Made by a program: the position numbers and the translations under genes
Shown here: positions 33,764-41,662 of the stretch, in pieces
Layout of the letters: every line of letters begins with the position of its first letter
How positions within the stretch are numbered: position 1 is the stretch's first letter
Assembly (NCBI GenBank): GCA_944389015.1
Contig: CALXKS010000027.1
Span: 1-48,473 of the forward strand
Origin: an uncultured Spirochaetaceae bacterium
Lineage (GTDB): Bacteria; Spirochaetota; Spirochaetia; Sphaerochaetales; Sphaerochaetaceae
Direction of reading: 5' to 3'
DNA: 48,473 nt
The notes under the pieces: generated by a model
Seen by the model: only the letters and a program-made list of their open reading frames with translations
Told to the model about the DNA's origin: nothing
Databases searched by the model: none

Positions 33764-35224
33764 TCATACGCTGAGGAATATGCATTCGCTGCCTATTCCG
33801 CTGTTTATCTCCATCAGTATTCCTGTCTCTGCGTCATACAGCGGGGTGAAATCCTCCTGAGGACTTCCAAGTATATATCTTCCATCTGCAGATACGCTGG
33901 CGCTATAGAGGAAAAGCTCTCCGCTTCCATCATATGAGTCCTGCATGTACTGCTTCCGGCCATTGCTGCGGTTGATGACAAGATAGTCTATACCAGAGTC
34001 CATTGGGCAAAGCTCCAGGATTATATGATCGCTCGTGATCGTAGCATAATTGCATACTGCATCGGGGTATCTTTCATTCCATATCAGCTCCTCGATGCTT
34101 TCGACAGCGCCGGTATCGCTGCTGATAGCCATGAATACAGCGGAAGTGCCTGCCGCCATTATGACTTCACAGATCTCACCTGTGCGTCTTTCCGCTATAG
34201 GATATTCGCCTATATAGACGCTCTCCGGAAAGAAATCCAGGCTCCTGAATGTATATGGTTTGCTCTCATTGACATGCACATCGCTATCTCCGATAGCATA
34301 GTTGAGGAGAATGAAGCTGGAATTGCTTTCATCTGATACGAAGACCGGAATATGGACAGAGGAATTGAGCACGATAGGACGAAGCTTCAGGATTGTATAT
34401 CCCTCAGAATAATGATCCTCATGATCCTTGATCTCTATCCCAAGCTCTTCGATCCTGAATGTATTCTGGCTGGTACTGAAGTCCATCCTTCTTCCTGTCC
34501 TTAGGCTTACTATATCGCCGGAACCTGAGTCCCAGAAGTAATTATCCGAGCATGATGATATCGCCCCGGGATCATTGATATCCAATTCCATCGGATCAGC
34601 ATTCTCCCAGTCATCCCAGCGTATCATCGTGCCTGATGATGCATAGTCATTGATCAGCTGTTCCCAGTAAAGAAGGTAGGAACCCGTATCAACGCTGTAG
34701 TATGACTTGTCATATCCTTCAATATCGGTAAGGCGCATCATTCCTGTCTCGTCGAGAATGAAGTATGTTGTCATTTCATCGCGAAGCGCAGAGTCTTCAA
34801 AGTGTATATCCTTGATTACCTTTGCTTCTTCCCCATCAGGAAGGAATACGCCAGTATTCTCATACTCAATCTCGTAGTTCCCTTTGAAAGCCCTGAGATT
34901 CCCTGATACCTCGTGCGCTCCATGGATAGATCTAGTGCCATATAGAGAGGCAAGATTGCAAAGGGAGAACATGTAGGTATTGCCATCGTTGTCGCTGAGC
35001 ACAACGGGCTTGGGTATACCACCTTCAAGCGGGATGTACTGAAGATACTCCCCGGTATCCGGCCGGAATAGGATAGCAGGTCCATCCGCATTCGCTATCC
35101 TGAGCATCGTTACATCTGCATTGTCTGCACCTTCCTGCATTCCGCTGTCGTCCGGATTGGGAGAGAAGCTGCATGATTGGAAGATCAATGCCATAATGGC
35201 AATGATGATTGCGGTCTTCTTCAT
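33764..35224 (-). CDS. Putative lipoprotein, beta-propeller-like
   Basis: A 486-aa exported protein. The ATG at 35224 is preceded by AAGGAG; the ATG 15 nt earlier contains that ribosome site and is rejected. The signal ends in a lipobox LIFQSC, so Cys is lipidated. The mature part has recurring beta blocks that end in G-Y-[IL] or D-G-R-Y motifs, such as DTGEYLQY, DTGSYLLY and ADGRYILGS, suggesting a beta-propeller. I do not recognise the family. It stands alone between convergent glyA and the toxin-antitoxin pair. Confidence 0.7.
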   Translation of the reverse strand: MKKTAIIIAIMALIFQSCSFSPNPDDSGMQEGADNADVTMLRIANADGPAILFRPDTGEYLQYIPLEGGIPKPVVLSDNDGNTYMFSLCNLASLYGTRSIHGAHEVSGNLRAFKGNYEIEYENTGVFLPDGEEAKVIKDIHFEDSALRDEMTTYFILDETGMMRLTDIEGYDKSYYSVDTGSYLLYWEQLINDYASSGTMIRWDDWENADPMELDINDPGAISSCSDNYFWDSGSGDIVSLRTGRRMDFSTSQNTFRIEELGIEIKDHEDHYSEGYTILKLRPIVLNSSVHIPVFVSDESNSSFILLNYAIGDSDVHVNESKPYTFRSLDFFPESVYIGEYPIAERRTGEICEVIMAAGTSAVFMAISSDTGAVESIEELIWNERYPDAVCNYATITSDHIILELCPMDSGIDYLVINRSNGRKQYMQDSYDGSGELFLYSASVSADGRYILGSPQEDFTPLYDAETGILMEINSGIGSECIFLSV

Positions 35225-35485
35225 AAAAGACTCCTTCATGATATAAATGGCTTCTAAGAAAGTATCCCCACCCGTGAGTCATTATACCAGAAGGAAAACC
35301 ATCTTTCACTGATATCGGAGGGAATCCGGCATGGATTTTTCCATATTCTTATGTGGACAATCGTTTCCGTTCCCAATTTATATGCATGGATTCATGCCTT
35401 ATCGGATTCTTGGCTCAGGCCCCCGGATGAAGCTTGCAGATACAGCATTCCGCTGTAAGATCTGGTTCTGTTCCGGAAAGCAAGG

Positions 35486-35534
35486 TTGACAGCTTGATTA
35501 TTCCGGATATACTTTTTATTGAAGAAGTATATCC
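35486..35534 (+). promoter_or_regulatory. Toxin-antitoxin promoter with overlapping operator
   Basis: Consensus TTGACA (35486-35491), 16 nt, TATACT (35508-35513). The perfect dyad GGATATACTT (35505-35514) / AAGTATATCC (35525-35534) covers the -10 box and start point, as expected for autorepression by an AbrB-type antitoxin. The remaining part of 35225-35485 holds no gene; the hairpin TACAGC-ATTCC-GCTGTA (35441-35457) is the only other structure seen. Confidence 0.75.
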
Positions 35535-35551
35535 AATGCGGGAGGTTGATA

Positions 35552-35827
35552 ATGCATACCGCGGTTATCTCGAAATGGGGCAATTCTCAGGCAATCAGGA
35601 TTCCATCTGAGATCATGAAGGAGAAAAAGCTGCATGTCGGCGATCAGCTCAGCTTTGTTATATCTGATTCTGACTCAATAGTAATCGAAATATCACGGAA
35701 TCCTGGAAAGAAGCTGAAAGCTGCCGGGATACTGCAGAAATATGCAAAGGGCAAACCGGATCCAGAGGCTGAACGGAAGGCCATAGAAGAAGCCATAATA
35801 GAAAAATACTCAAAGGGGATTATGTGA
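35552..35827 (+). CDS. AbrB/MazE-type antitoxin
   Basis: A 91-aa protein started at the ATG behind GGGAGGT. The N-terminal 45 residues are a SpoVT/AbrB DNA-binding swapped barrel (KWGNSQAIRIP, then VGDQLSF). The charged helical tail (KPDPEAERKAIEEAIIEKY) is the likely toxin-neutralising part. It should repress its own promoter at the dyad at 35505-35534. The toxin gene overlaps its stop codon. Confidence 0.88.
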   Translation: MHTAVISKWGNSQAIRIPSEIMKEKKLHVGDQLSFVISDSDSIVIEISRNPGKKLKAAGILQKYAKGKPDPEAERKAIEEAIIEKYSKGIM

Positions 35828-36198
35828 GAATCCTTGATACGAATTACCTGCTTAGATATATCCTTCATGATGATGAGCAGATGTTCCAGAAGGCTTGCAG
35901 CGCTGTTGAATCAGGAGCATCAACACGGCTGGAATCGATTCCGGAAGTCATTTATGTGCTTGCAGGATCTTTCGGTGTGAGCCGTAAGGATATAGCTGCT
36001 GCACTGACAGATCTTCTAGATGATGTTGACGTACCCCAGAAAGAGCTGGTACTTGATGCTTTGTCTTTGTTCTCAGAAACAAAGCTTGATTATGTCGACT
36101 GCATATATATCGCTGAATCAAAGGCAAGGAATGAACGTGTTCTGACATTTGATAGGAAGATGGTTGCAAAGATGAAGCAGCTGGGAATCCCGGAATAA
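35824..36198 (+). CDS. PIN-domain toxin (VapC-like ribonuclease)
   Basis: A 124-aa PIN domain with acidic residues in RILDTNYLLR (first Asp), ESIPEVIYVL (Glu), DYVDCIYIAES (Asp) and LTFDRKM (last Asp), the four metal-binding positions of VapC RNases. It starts with GTG overlapping the antitoxin stop (GTGA), keeping toxin translation below antitoxin. Likely cleaves tRNA or rRNA when the antitoxin is degraded. PIN toxins are often paired with AbrB-type antitoxins. Confidence 0.88.
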   Translation: MRILDTNYLLRYILHDDEQMFQKACSAVESGASTRLESIPEVIYVLAGSFGVSRKDIAAALTDLLDDVDVPQKELVLDALSLFSETKLDYVDCIYIAESKARNERVLTFDRKMVAKMKQLGIPE

Positions 36199-36356
36199 TT
36201 TCCGGAGATAGCTGCAGAAGGCCTTTGCTGCCTTTTCTCATTACCGGTATATTCAGTTCTCCTGTCCAGCATGATGATACAGGCTGGTTAGCACTCAGAA
36301 GTGATCCAGCCTCAGGGGAATACACAGTACAGTATTACACATCCGCTGTATCTTTA

Positions 36357-36845
36357 TTACATCTGATTCAGGATCTTTTCAGCCATTTCCCGGTCCTTTT
36401 CAGTAAAGCAGCATAGGATCGTATCCATATCATCGGCTCTGCTCATTTCCTCAAGGGCTATCCTTATCGCATCTTCCTTAGGGTATCCATAGACGCCTGC
36501 GCTAATAAGAGGGAAGGCAACGCTGTGTATATTGTTCTCTTCTGCTATCCTCAGCGATGTCCTGTAGCAGCTTCTGAGCTTCTCTTCCTCTCCATGCGTC
36601 CCGCCATGCCATACAGGCCCGACGGTATGGATCACATATCTTGCAGGAAGATCATAACCTTTTGTGATCTTCGCATCTCCTGTACTGCATCCGCCAAGCG
36701 TTCTGCACTCTTCAAGGAGCCCTGGTCCTGCAGCTCTGTGTATTGCCCCATCAACCCCACCTCCGCCAAGAAGCGAATTATTCGCTGCATTGACGATAGC
36801 ATCCACTTTCAGCGTTGTTATATCACCTTGGATTATTCTGATCAT
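36357..36845 (-). CDS. Macrodomain protein, O-acetyl-ADP-ribose deacetylase-like
   Basis: A 162-aa macrodomain of the YmdB/MacroD type: GDIT near the start, [18 protein letters not shown] as the ADP-ribose catalytic loop, and the ISAGVYGYP loop. It removes acetyl or ADP-ribose groups from ADP-ribosylated substrates. Start at the ATG at 36845; a longer frame to 36878 is rejected because TAAAAT (36859-36854) lies 8 nt upstream and would fall inside it. The first 60 nt are repeated at 37460-37519, beyond the DUF4258/YgiT pair. Confidence 0.93.
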   Translation of the reverse strand: MIRIIQGDITTLKVDAIVNAANNSLLGGGGVDGAIHRAAGPGLLEECRTLGGCSTGDAKITKGYDLPARYVIHTVGPVWHGGTHGEEEKLRSCYRTSLRIAEENNIHSVAFPLISAGVYGYPKEDAIRIALEEMSRADDMDTILCCFTEKDREMAEKILNQM

Positions 36846-36846
36846 A
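36787..36846. repeat. 60-bp direct repeat, copy 1 (5' end of macrodomain gene)
   Basis: This segment matches 37460-37519 at 58 of 60 bases in the same orientation. Copy 1 is the start of the intact macrodomain gene, copy 2 a severed fragment, and the 613 nt between them carry the DUF4258/YgiT pair. Confidence 0.85.
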
Positions 36847-36878
36847 TGATGGTATTTTAACATGGATGTGCAATTCAA

Positions 36879-36908
36879 TTGTTATTGTAAGTTTTTTCAA
36901 TGTATAAT
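36879..36908 (+). promoter_or_regulatory. Promoter of the DUF4258/YgiT pair
   Basis: TTGTTA (36879-36884), 18 nt, TATAAT (36903-36908). The -10 box ends 6 nt before ATG 36915, so transcription should begin at or next to that codon (leaderless). This excludes the in-frame ATG at 36900, which overlaps the -10 box. Confidence 0.6.
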
Positions 36909-36914
36909 AAACCG

Positions 36915-37217
36915 ATGGATGAAAAGGAAATCAGAGTATTATGTTCTTCGGGACAGCTTCTGTTCACAGCCCACTGTCTGTCTGGAATGCAGGAAAGGAG
37001 TATTCTGATTGACGATATCATATCAGTCATAATGAACGGAGAGATAATTGAGGCTTATCCAGATGATTATCCATTTCCAAGTTGTTTGGTGATGGGGACT
37101 ATTGATAAAATGAAACTCCATGTTGTTCTGGCAAATGATGGTGGCTGTCTGAGGATAATCTCTGCATATCGGCCTGATGATTCTAAATTTATGGAAGATG
37201 GAAAGACAAGGAGGTAG
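36915..37217 (+). CDS. DUF4258 protein, probable MqsR-like toxin
   Basis: A 100-aa protein with the DUF4258 pattern: FTAHCLSGMQERSI (His and Arg in the first helix), VIMNGEIIEAYPDDYPFPSC and an LHVVLAND strand. This family is often found before a YgiT-type zinc-finger gene and is treated as a RelE/MqsR-fold RNase toxin. Start at 36915 because the -10 box lies 6 nt upstream. AGGAGG near its end serves the next gene. The toxin-first order is that of mqsRA. Confidence 0.75.
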   Translation: MDEKEIRVLCSSGQLLFTAHCLSGMQERSILIDDIISVIMNGEIIEAYPDDYPFPSCLVMGTIDKMKLHVVLANDGGCLRIISAYRPDDSKFMEDGKTRR

Positions 37218-37223
37218 GGAGTC

Positions 37224-37451
37224 ATGTGTACATATTGCAAAGGTGATAAATTGATTGAAAGCACTACGACTCATGTCGTGGTTCTTCCTGAATGCACGGT
37301 AATTATCCGCAATGTTCCTTGTCTTGAGTGCGTTCAGTGTGGTGAGAAATATTTCACACTTGAAGTTTCCAGACATCTTGATGCAGTGGTAGCGAAAGCA
37401 AAGAAAGCTTCAAATGAATTATTGATTACTGATTATGATCATGTAGCCTGA
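37224..37451 (+). CDS. YgiT-type zinc-finger protein, MqsA-like antitoxin
   Basis: A 75-aa protein with a zinc site from Cys-Thr-Tyr-Cys near the start and Cys-Val-Gln-Cys (CLECVQCGEKYF) about 33 residues later, as in the N-terminal domain of MqsA/YgiT. It lacks the usual C-terminal HTH domain, so repression of its own promoter is uncertain. It follows the DUF4258 gene by 6 nt with AGGAGG upstream. Likely neutralises the DUF4258 partner. Confidence 0.8.
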   Translation: MCTYCKGDKLIESTTTHVVVLPECTVIIRNVPCLECVQCGEKYFTLEVSRHLDAVVAKAKKASNELLITDYDHVA

Positions 37452-37459
37452 AAACAGCA

Positions 37460-37519
37460 GCATTGACGATAGCATCCACTTTCAGCGTTGTTATATCACC
37501 TTGTATTATCCTGATCATA
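37460..37519 (-). pseudogene. Severed 5' end of a macrodomain gene (repeat copy 2)
   Basis: The minus strand reads the first 20 or so codons of the macrodomain gene again (ATG at 37518, then [15 protein letters not shown]), then runs into unrelated sequence before a stop. Two mismatches to copy 1. It is upstream of the helicase gene and appears to be the old gene start left behind when the toxin-antitoxin pair entered, or a partial duplication. Confidence 0.8.
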
Positions 37520-37529
37520 AAGCTTCCTT

Positions 37530-37547
37530 TTTTGTCGATAGACAAAA
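37530..37547. repeat. Hairpin TTTTGTC-GATA-GACAAAA
   Basis: A perfect 7-bp stem with a GATA loop lies in the 91-nt region upstream of the helicase gene. It has no T-run after it on the plus strand, and may be a regulator site or a weak terminator. Confidence 0.4.
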
Positions 37548-37610
37548 CCGTGGTCTTAATATATCGTGTTCTCGGTATTAGTTATATTCTTCCATAAAGG
37601 AAATACATAG

Positions 37611-39194
37611 ATGAAATTCACAGAACTGCCTCTTTCTGAAGAGGTTCTATCGGGAGTAGAGAAGGCCGGCTATACAGATTGCACAGAAGTTCAGCAGCAG
37701 GTCCTCCCTCTTACGCTTCAGGGCCGTGATGTAATGGTCCAGTCAAAGACAGGAAGCGGTAAGACCGCCGTATTCCTTCTGACAATTCTTGAGAAATACA
37801 GAAGAAACAGATCCGGGGCTGCATTGATAGTCTCTCCGACAAGGGAGCTTGCGGTCCAGATTGAGGAAGATGCAAAGCTTCTTTCCGCAGGGTTCCCTGA
37901 GTACAGGATCGGATGCTTCTATGGAGGAGTCGGTTATAAGGAGCAGATTGAGGAGCTCTCCTCCGGCCTCAATCTCTATGTGGGAACGCCCGGACGTCTT
38001 CTAGATTTCGCATCGTCAAGCCGCATAGATTTCCGCTGTTTCGATACAGTCGTGCTTGATGAGGCAGACAGAATGTTCGATATGGGATTCTATCCTGATA
38101 TCCAGACGATGTTCTCAAGGATGGTAGGTCCTCAGGAAAGACAGACGATGCTCTTTTCAGCAACGCTCTCGACGCGCGTCAGGAATCTCGCATGGAGCTA
38201 TATGAATGATCCAGAGGAGATCACAGTCCAGCCTGAGGAGATAACTGTCAAGAACATCACGCAGGAGCTCTTCCATGTTACTAAGGATGAGAAGTTCCCG
38301 CTTCTTCTCTCTATATTCAAGAAGCTCAGCCCTGCTTCCTGTCTTATTTTCACGAATACGAAGGATATGGCAGTAGAGGTCGCGAAGAGACTCCAGATGA
38401 ATGGCTATAAAGCCGAATATCTTATGGGGGATATGCCTCAGTCGAAGAGGCTGAAGACAATCGACAGGATGAAGGAAGGGAAGCTTCCTGTCCTTGTTGC
38501 GACAGATGTTGCTGCAAGAGGTCTTCAGATCGATGATCTTGAGCTTGTGGTCAATTACGATATCCCGGAGGACTATGAGAACTATGTCCATCGTATCGGA
38601 CGTACTGCAAGGGCGGGGAAGTCAGGAAAGGCTATAACACTGGCCTGTGAGGAGTACATCTACGGTCTGGAACCGATTGAGACATACATACAGATGAAGA
38701 TCCCTGTGATCTGGCCTGATGAAGCGGGACTTGAGAGCGTAGAGGACAAGAGTGCAGGCTATCATTATCATAGCAGAAGGCCAAGGGATGATGAAAGGCA
38801 TGGATATTCATCAGGTAAGGGCCGCCAGGATTCAAGACAGCAGCAGAGAAAACCGCAGGGAAAGAAGAAAGCTGCGCCTATGAAGAAGAAAGCAGAGAAA
38901 TCCGAGAGCGATTACAGTAAGCTTTCGACGATGTCCCTCGAGGAGCGTATGGCTTACTATAAGAAGGAGTTCGGTTCTTCTGAGAACGGAGCCGGGAAGT
39001 CATCCCAGAAGACAAAGTCCAGGAAAGGACCTCAGAAGCAGGCTTCTGGAAAGGTTCCGCAGCGGAAGCCTCAGCCTCAGCCGAAGCCATCGGTTCCATC
39101 GGCAAAGGCAGAGAAGAAGGTTCCAGAGACTGTGAAGACCGAAGTCAAGAAGGGTTTCCTTGCCCGGGTTATGGCAAAGCTGAGAGGGAAGTGA
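37611..39194 (+). CDS. DEAD-box RNA helicase
   Basis: A 527-aa helicase with Q motif (CTEVQQQVLP), motif I SKTGSGKT, Ia PTRELA, II DEAD, III SAT, V ATDVAARGLQID and VI HRIGRTARAG. After residue 375 comes a basic, Lys/Gln/Pro-rich tail of about 150 residues without a fold, as in RhlE/CsdA types that bind RNA loosely. Probably acts in ribosome assembly or mRNA turnover. AAAGGA lies about 10 nt before the ATG. The stop overlaps the ABC exporter start. Confidence 0.95.
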   Translation: MKFTELPLSEEVLSGVEKAGYTDCTEVQQQVLPLTLQGRDVMVQSKTGSGKTAVFLLTILEKYRRNRSGAALIVSPTRELAVQIEEDAKLLSAGFPEYRIGCFYGGVGYKEQIEELSSGLNLYVGTPGRLLDFASSSRIDFRCFDTVVLDEADRMFDMGFYPDIQTMFSRMVGPQERQTMLFSATLSTRVRNLAWSYMNDPEEITVQPEEITVKNITQELFHVTKDEKFPLLLSIFKKLSPASCLIFTNTKDMAVEVAKRLQMNGYKAEYLMGDMPQSKRLKTIDRMKEGKLPVLVATDVAARGLQIDDLELVVNYDIPEDYENYVHRIGRTARAGKSGKAITLACEEYIYGLEPIETYIQMKIPVIWPDEAGLESVEDKSAGYHYHSRRPRDDERHGYSSGKGRQDSRQQQRKPQGKKKAAPMKKKAEKSESDYSKLSTMSLEERMAYYKKEFGSSENGAGKSSQKTKSRKGPQKQASGKVPQRKPQPQPKPSVPSAKAEKKVPETVKTEVKKGFLARVMAKLRGK

Positions 39195-40909
39195 TGCTTC
39201 GCCGCTTCATATCGTATTACCGGTACTACAAAGGACTGTTTGCCCTTGATATGACGGTAGCAGTCCTTGCGTCCATACTTTCTGTTATTGCACCGGCTCT
39301 TGTCCGGGATGTGCTTTATACAGCACTTCCGGAGGGCAACTGGGATATGATGGTGTGGATGCTTTCCTGTGTCCTTCTTATCTATATTCTGCAGGCAGTT
39401 GCCACATATATCAGAATACGCTGGGGCCATTATCTGGGGGTAAGGATGGAGAATCAGATGAGGAAGGAGCTCTTTTCCCATCTGCAGACGCTCTCCTTCT
39501 CCTATTTCGATAAAACAAAGACCGGAACGATAATGAGCAGGATCACAAATGATCTTTTCAATATCGCAGAAGTCGCCCATCATGGTCCTGAGGACTTCCT
39601 TATATCGATTGTTACCATCATCGCAGCATACAGCTTCATGTTCTCATTCTCATGGCAGCTGTCGCTTGTATCCCTTATCCCGCTTCCTGTGATGCTCATA
39701 TACGGTATCCATTACAACAGGAAGCTGAAGGAGAAGAACAGAGCCATCAGGAAGACCATCGCCGATGTGAATGTCGCTGCCGAGAACTCGATACAGGGAA
39801 TCCGCGAGGTTAAATCCTACTCCCAGGAGAAGTTCCAGGAGAAGAAATTCGGAGTCTCCAATACCCGTCTCAAGGAAAGCCGTGAGAGCATGTACAGCAC
39901 AATGGCCAACTATCAGACAGGGATGTCCTTCATGAGGGATTTCTACTACTTCACGACAATAGCAGGGGGCATTTTGCTTATTGCGGCAGGTCAGGCAGCT
40001 GTCTATGATCTTGTGACATTCGTTCTCTATGTCTCCGTTGTGCTTCCTCCGATTGACAGGCTCATAAACTTCACGGAGCAGTTCACGCAGGGAATGGCAT
40101 CATTTGAGCGTTTTGCGGAGATTCTGGATATAAAGCCACAGATTGAGGACAGTCCCGATGCCGCAGATCTCTCAGTAACAGAAGGCACTGTGGATTTCTG
40201 CCATGTATCATTCTCGTATGAAGCCGATGATAGGGAGATTGTCATCCCTGATCTTACAATGCACATCCCAGGAGGAATAAAGGCCGCTCTTGTCGGGGAG
40301 TCCGGAGCAGGCAAGTCTACGATCGTATCGCTTCTTGCACGCTTTTATGAGCGTCAGGGCGGGACAATCACAATTGATGGTGTGGATATCGACACAGTGA
40401 GCCAGAAGTCGCTTCATGATTCAATAGGCTTCGTTCAGCAGAACGTCTTTCTTTTTGATGCCTCGATAAAGGAGAATCTCAGATATGGCAGGAGTGACGC
40501 TACCGATGAGGAGATGTGGCAGGCATTAAGGGATGCCAATCTCTATGATTTTGTAGCATCCCTTCCTGATGGACTGAATACCGAGGTCGGAGAGAGAGGA
40601 ACAAGGCTTTCAGGCGGACAGAAGCAGCGATTGTCAATTGCCAGGGTCTTCCTCAAGAATCCTAAGATTCTTGTGTTCGATGAGGCTACAAGCTCGCTTG
40701 ATACTGAGTCTGAGACTCTCATCCAGGATGCATTCGACAGACTGGCAGAAGGCAGGACTTCGATAGTCATTGCCCATAGACTGTCTACAATCAGGAACAG
40801 CGATATCATATTCGTGATCGATAAAGGCACTGTGAAAGAACATGGAACCCATGATGAGCTTATCAGTAAGCATGGGCTATACTACAGATTGTATTCATTC
40901 AAGGACTGA
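39194..40909 (+). CDS. MsbA-like ABC exporter half-transporter
   Basis: A 571-aa protein: six helices with the coupling-helix motif SYFDKTKTGTIMSRITND, then an ATPase domain with Walker A GESGAGKST, signature LSGGQKQR, Walker B LVFDEATSSLD with the catalytic Glu and switch His in IAHRLST. Both sites are intact, so it should work as a homodimer, moving lipids or drugs. The start ATG overlaps the helicase stop (TGATG); GTG at 39191 is an alternative. The acyltransferase gene plsC follows after 3 nt, which suggests a lipid role. Confidence 0.92.
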   Translation: MLRRFISYYRYYKGLFALDMTVAVLASILSVIAPALVRDVLYTALPEGNWDMMVWMLSCVLLIYILQAVATYIRIRWGHYLGVRMENQMRKELFSHLQTLSFSYFDKTKTGTIMSRITNDLFNIAEVAHHGPEDFLISIVTIIAAYSFMFSFSWQLSLVSLIPLPVMLIYGIHYNRKLKEKNRAIRKTIADVNVAAENSIQGIREVKSYSQEKFQEKKFGVSNTRLKESRESMYSTMANYQTGMSFMRDFYYFTTIAGGILLIAAGQAAVYDLVTFVLYVSVVLPPIDRLINFTEQFTQGMASFERFAEILDIKPQIEDSPDAADLSVTEGTVDFCHVSFSYEADDREIVIPDLTMHIPGGIKAALVGESGAGKSTIVSLLARFYERQGGTITIDGVDIDTVSQKSLHDSIGFVQQNVFLFDASIKENLRYGRSDATDEEMWQALRDANLYDFVASLPDGLNTEVGERGTRLSGGQKQRLSIARVFLKNPKILVFDEATSSLDTESETLIQDAFDRLAEGRTSIVIAHRLSTIRNSDIIFVIDKGTVKEHGTHDELISKHGLYYRLYSFKD

Positions 40910-40912
40910 AAT

Positions 40913-41662
40913 ATGGGAAAACTTCGTCTCATTATTGGTATTGTATTCATTGCTCCGATGTTTGTTCTCCTCGGAGTCATCGCAATGATAGTCAGTGGAC
41001 TGTTATGGGTGCTTAAGCTTAAGAATGCCTCGTATGCCGCTGCTCATTTCATCCTGGGCTGGCTGGTCGGCTGGATATACTTCTTCCTTGGTGTCCGCGT
41101 CAAGGTGGAGGGCAAGGAGAATATCCCCAGATGGGGTGATAGGATCTGCTATGTACCTAACCATTCTTCGATGCTCGATATCCCCGTTCTTTTTGGAAGC
41201 GGCATGTGGTGCGGAATCGTCGCGAAGAAGGAGCTTTTCAAGGTTCCTGTCCTCCATGGACTGCTTAAGACGCTCCATTGCATACCGATAGACCGTTCGA
41301 GCCTCAGGGAGGGCTTCAAATCGATAATCCAGGGCGCTGAGCGTATCGAGTCAGGCTATCCGATGGGAATCTTCCCAGAGGGAACAAGAAGCAAGACAGG
41401 GGAGATGGCTGAGATGAAGGCCGGAGCATTCAAGATGGCAATCAAGGCAAAGGCCAAGATCGTTCCTGTCGCTATGGCCAATACGCGTTTCGCGATGGAA
41501 GGCGCTGAGAATCTCAGGATTGTCCATGTCTATGTGAAGATTCTCCCGGCAATCGATACAGCGGAGCTATCGCCTGAGGAACTGAAGAGTGTCCATACTG
41601 TTGTCGAGAATGAGATCAGGGAAACACTGAAGACTCTTCCAGGCCCATATGGCAGACATTGA
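40913..41662 (+). CDS. plsC: 1-acyl-sn-glycerol-3-phosphate acyltransferase
   Basis: A 249-aa membrane enzyme of phospholipid synthesis that acylates lysophosphatidate. It has one or two N-terminal helices, the NHSSMLD box (HX4D catalytic dyad), FKVP, and FPEGTRSKTG for the phosphate. It follows the MsbA-like exporter within 3 nt and overlaps the ECF ATPase gene by 14 nt, so it belongs to a long operon from the helicase onward. Confidence 0.93.
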   Translation: MGKLRLIIGIVFIAPMFVLLGVIAMIVSGLLWVLKLKNASYAAAHFILGWLVGWIYFFLGVRVKVEGKENIPRWGDRICYVPNHSSMLDIPVLFGSGMWCGIVAKKELFKVPVLHGLLKTLHCIPIDRSSLREGFKSIIQGAERIESGYPMGIFPEGTRSKTGEMAEMKAGAFKMAIKAKAKIVPVAMANTRFAMEGAENLRIVHVYVKILPAIDTAELSPEELKSVHTVVENEIRETLKTLPGPYGRH

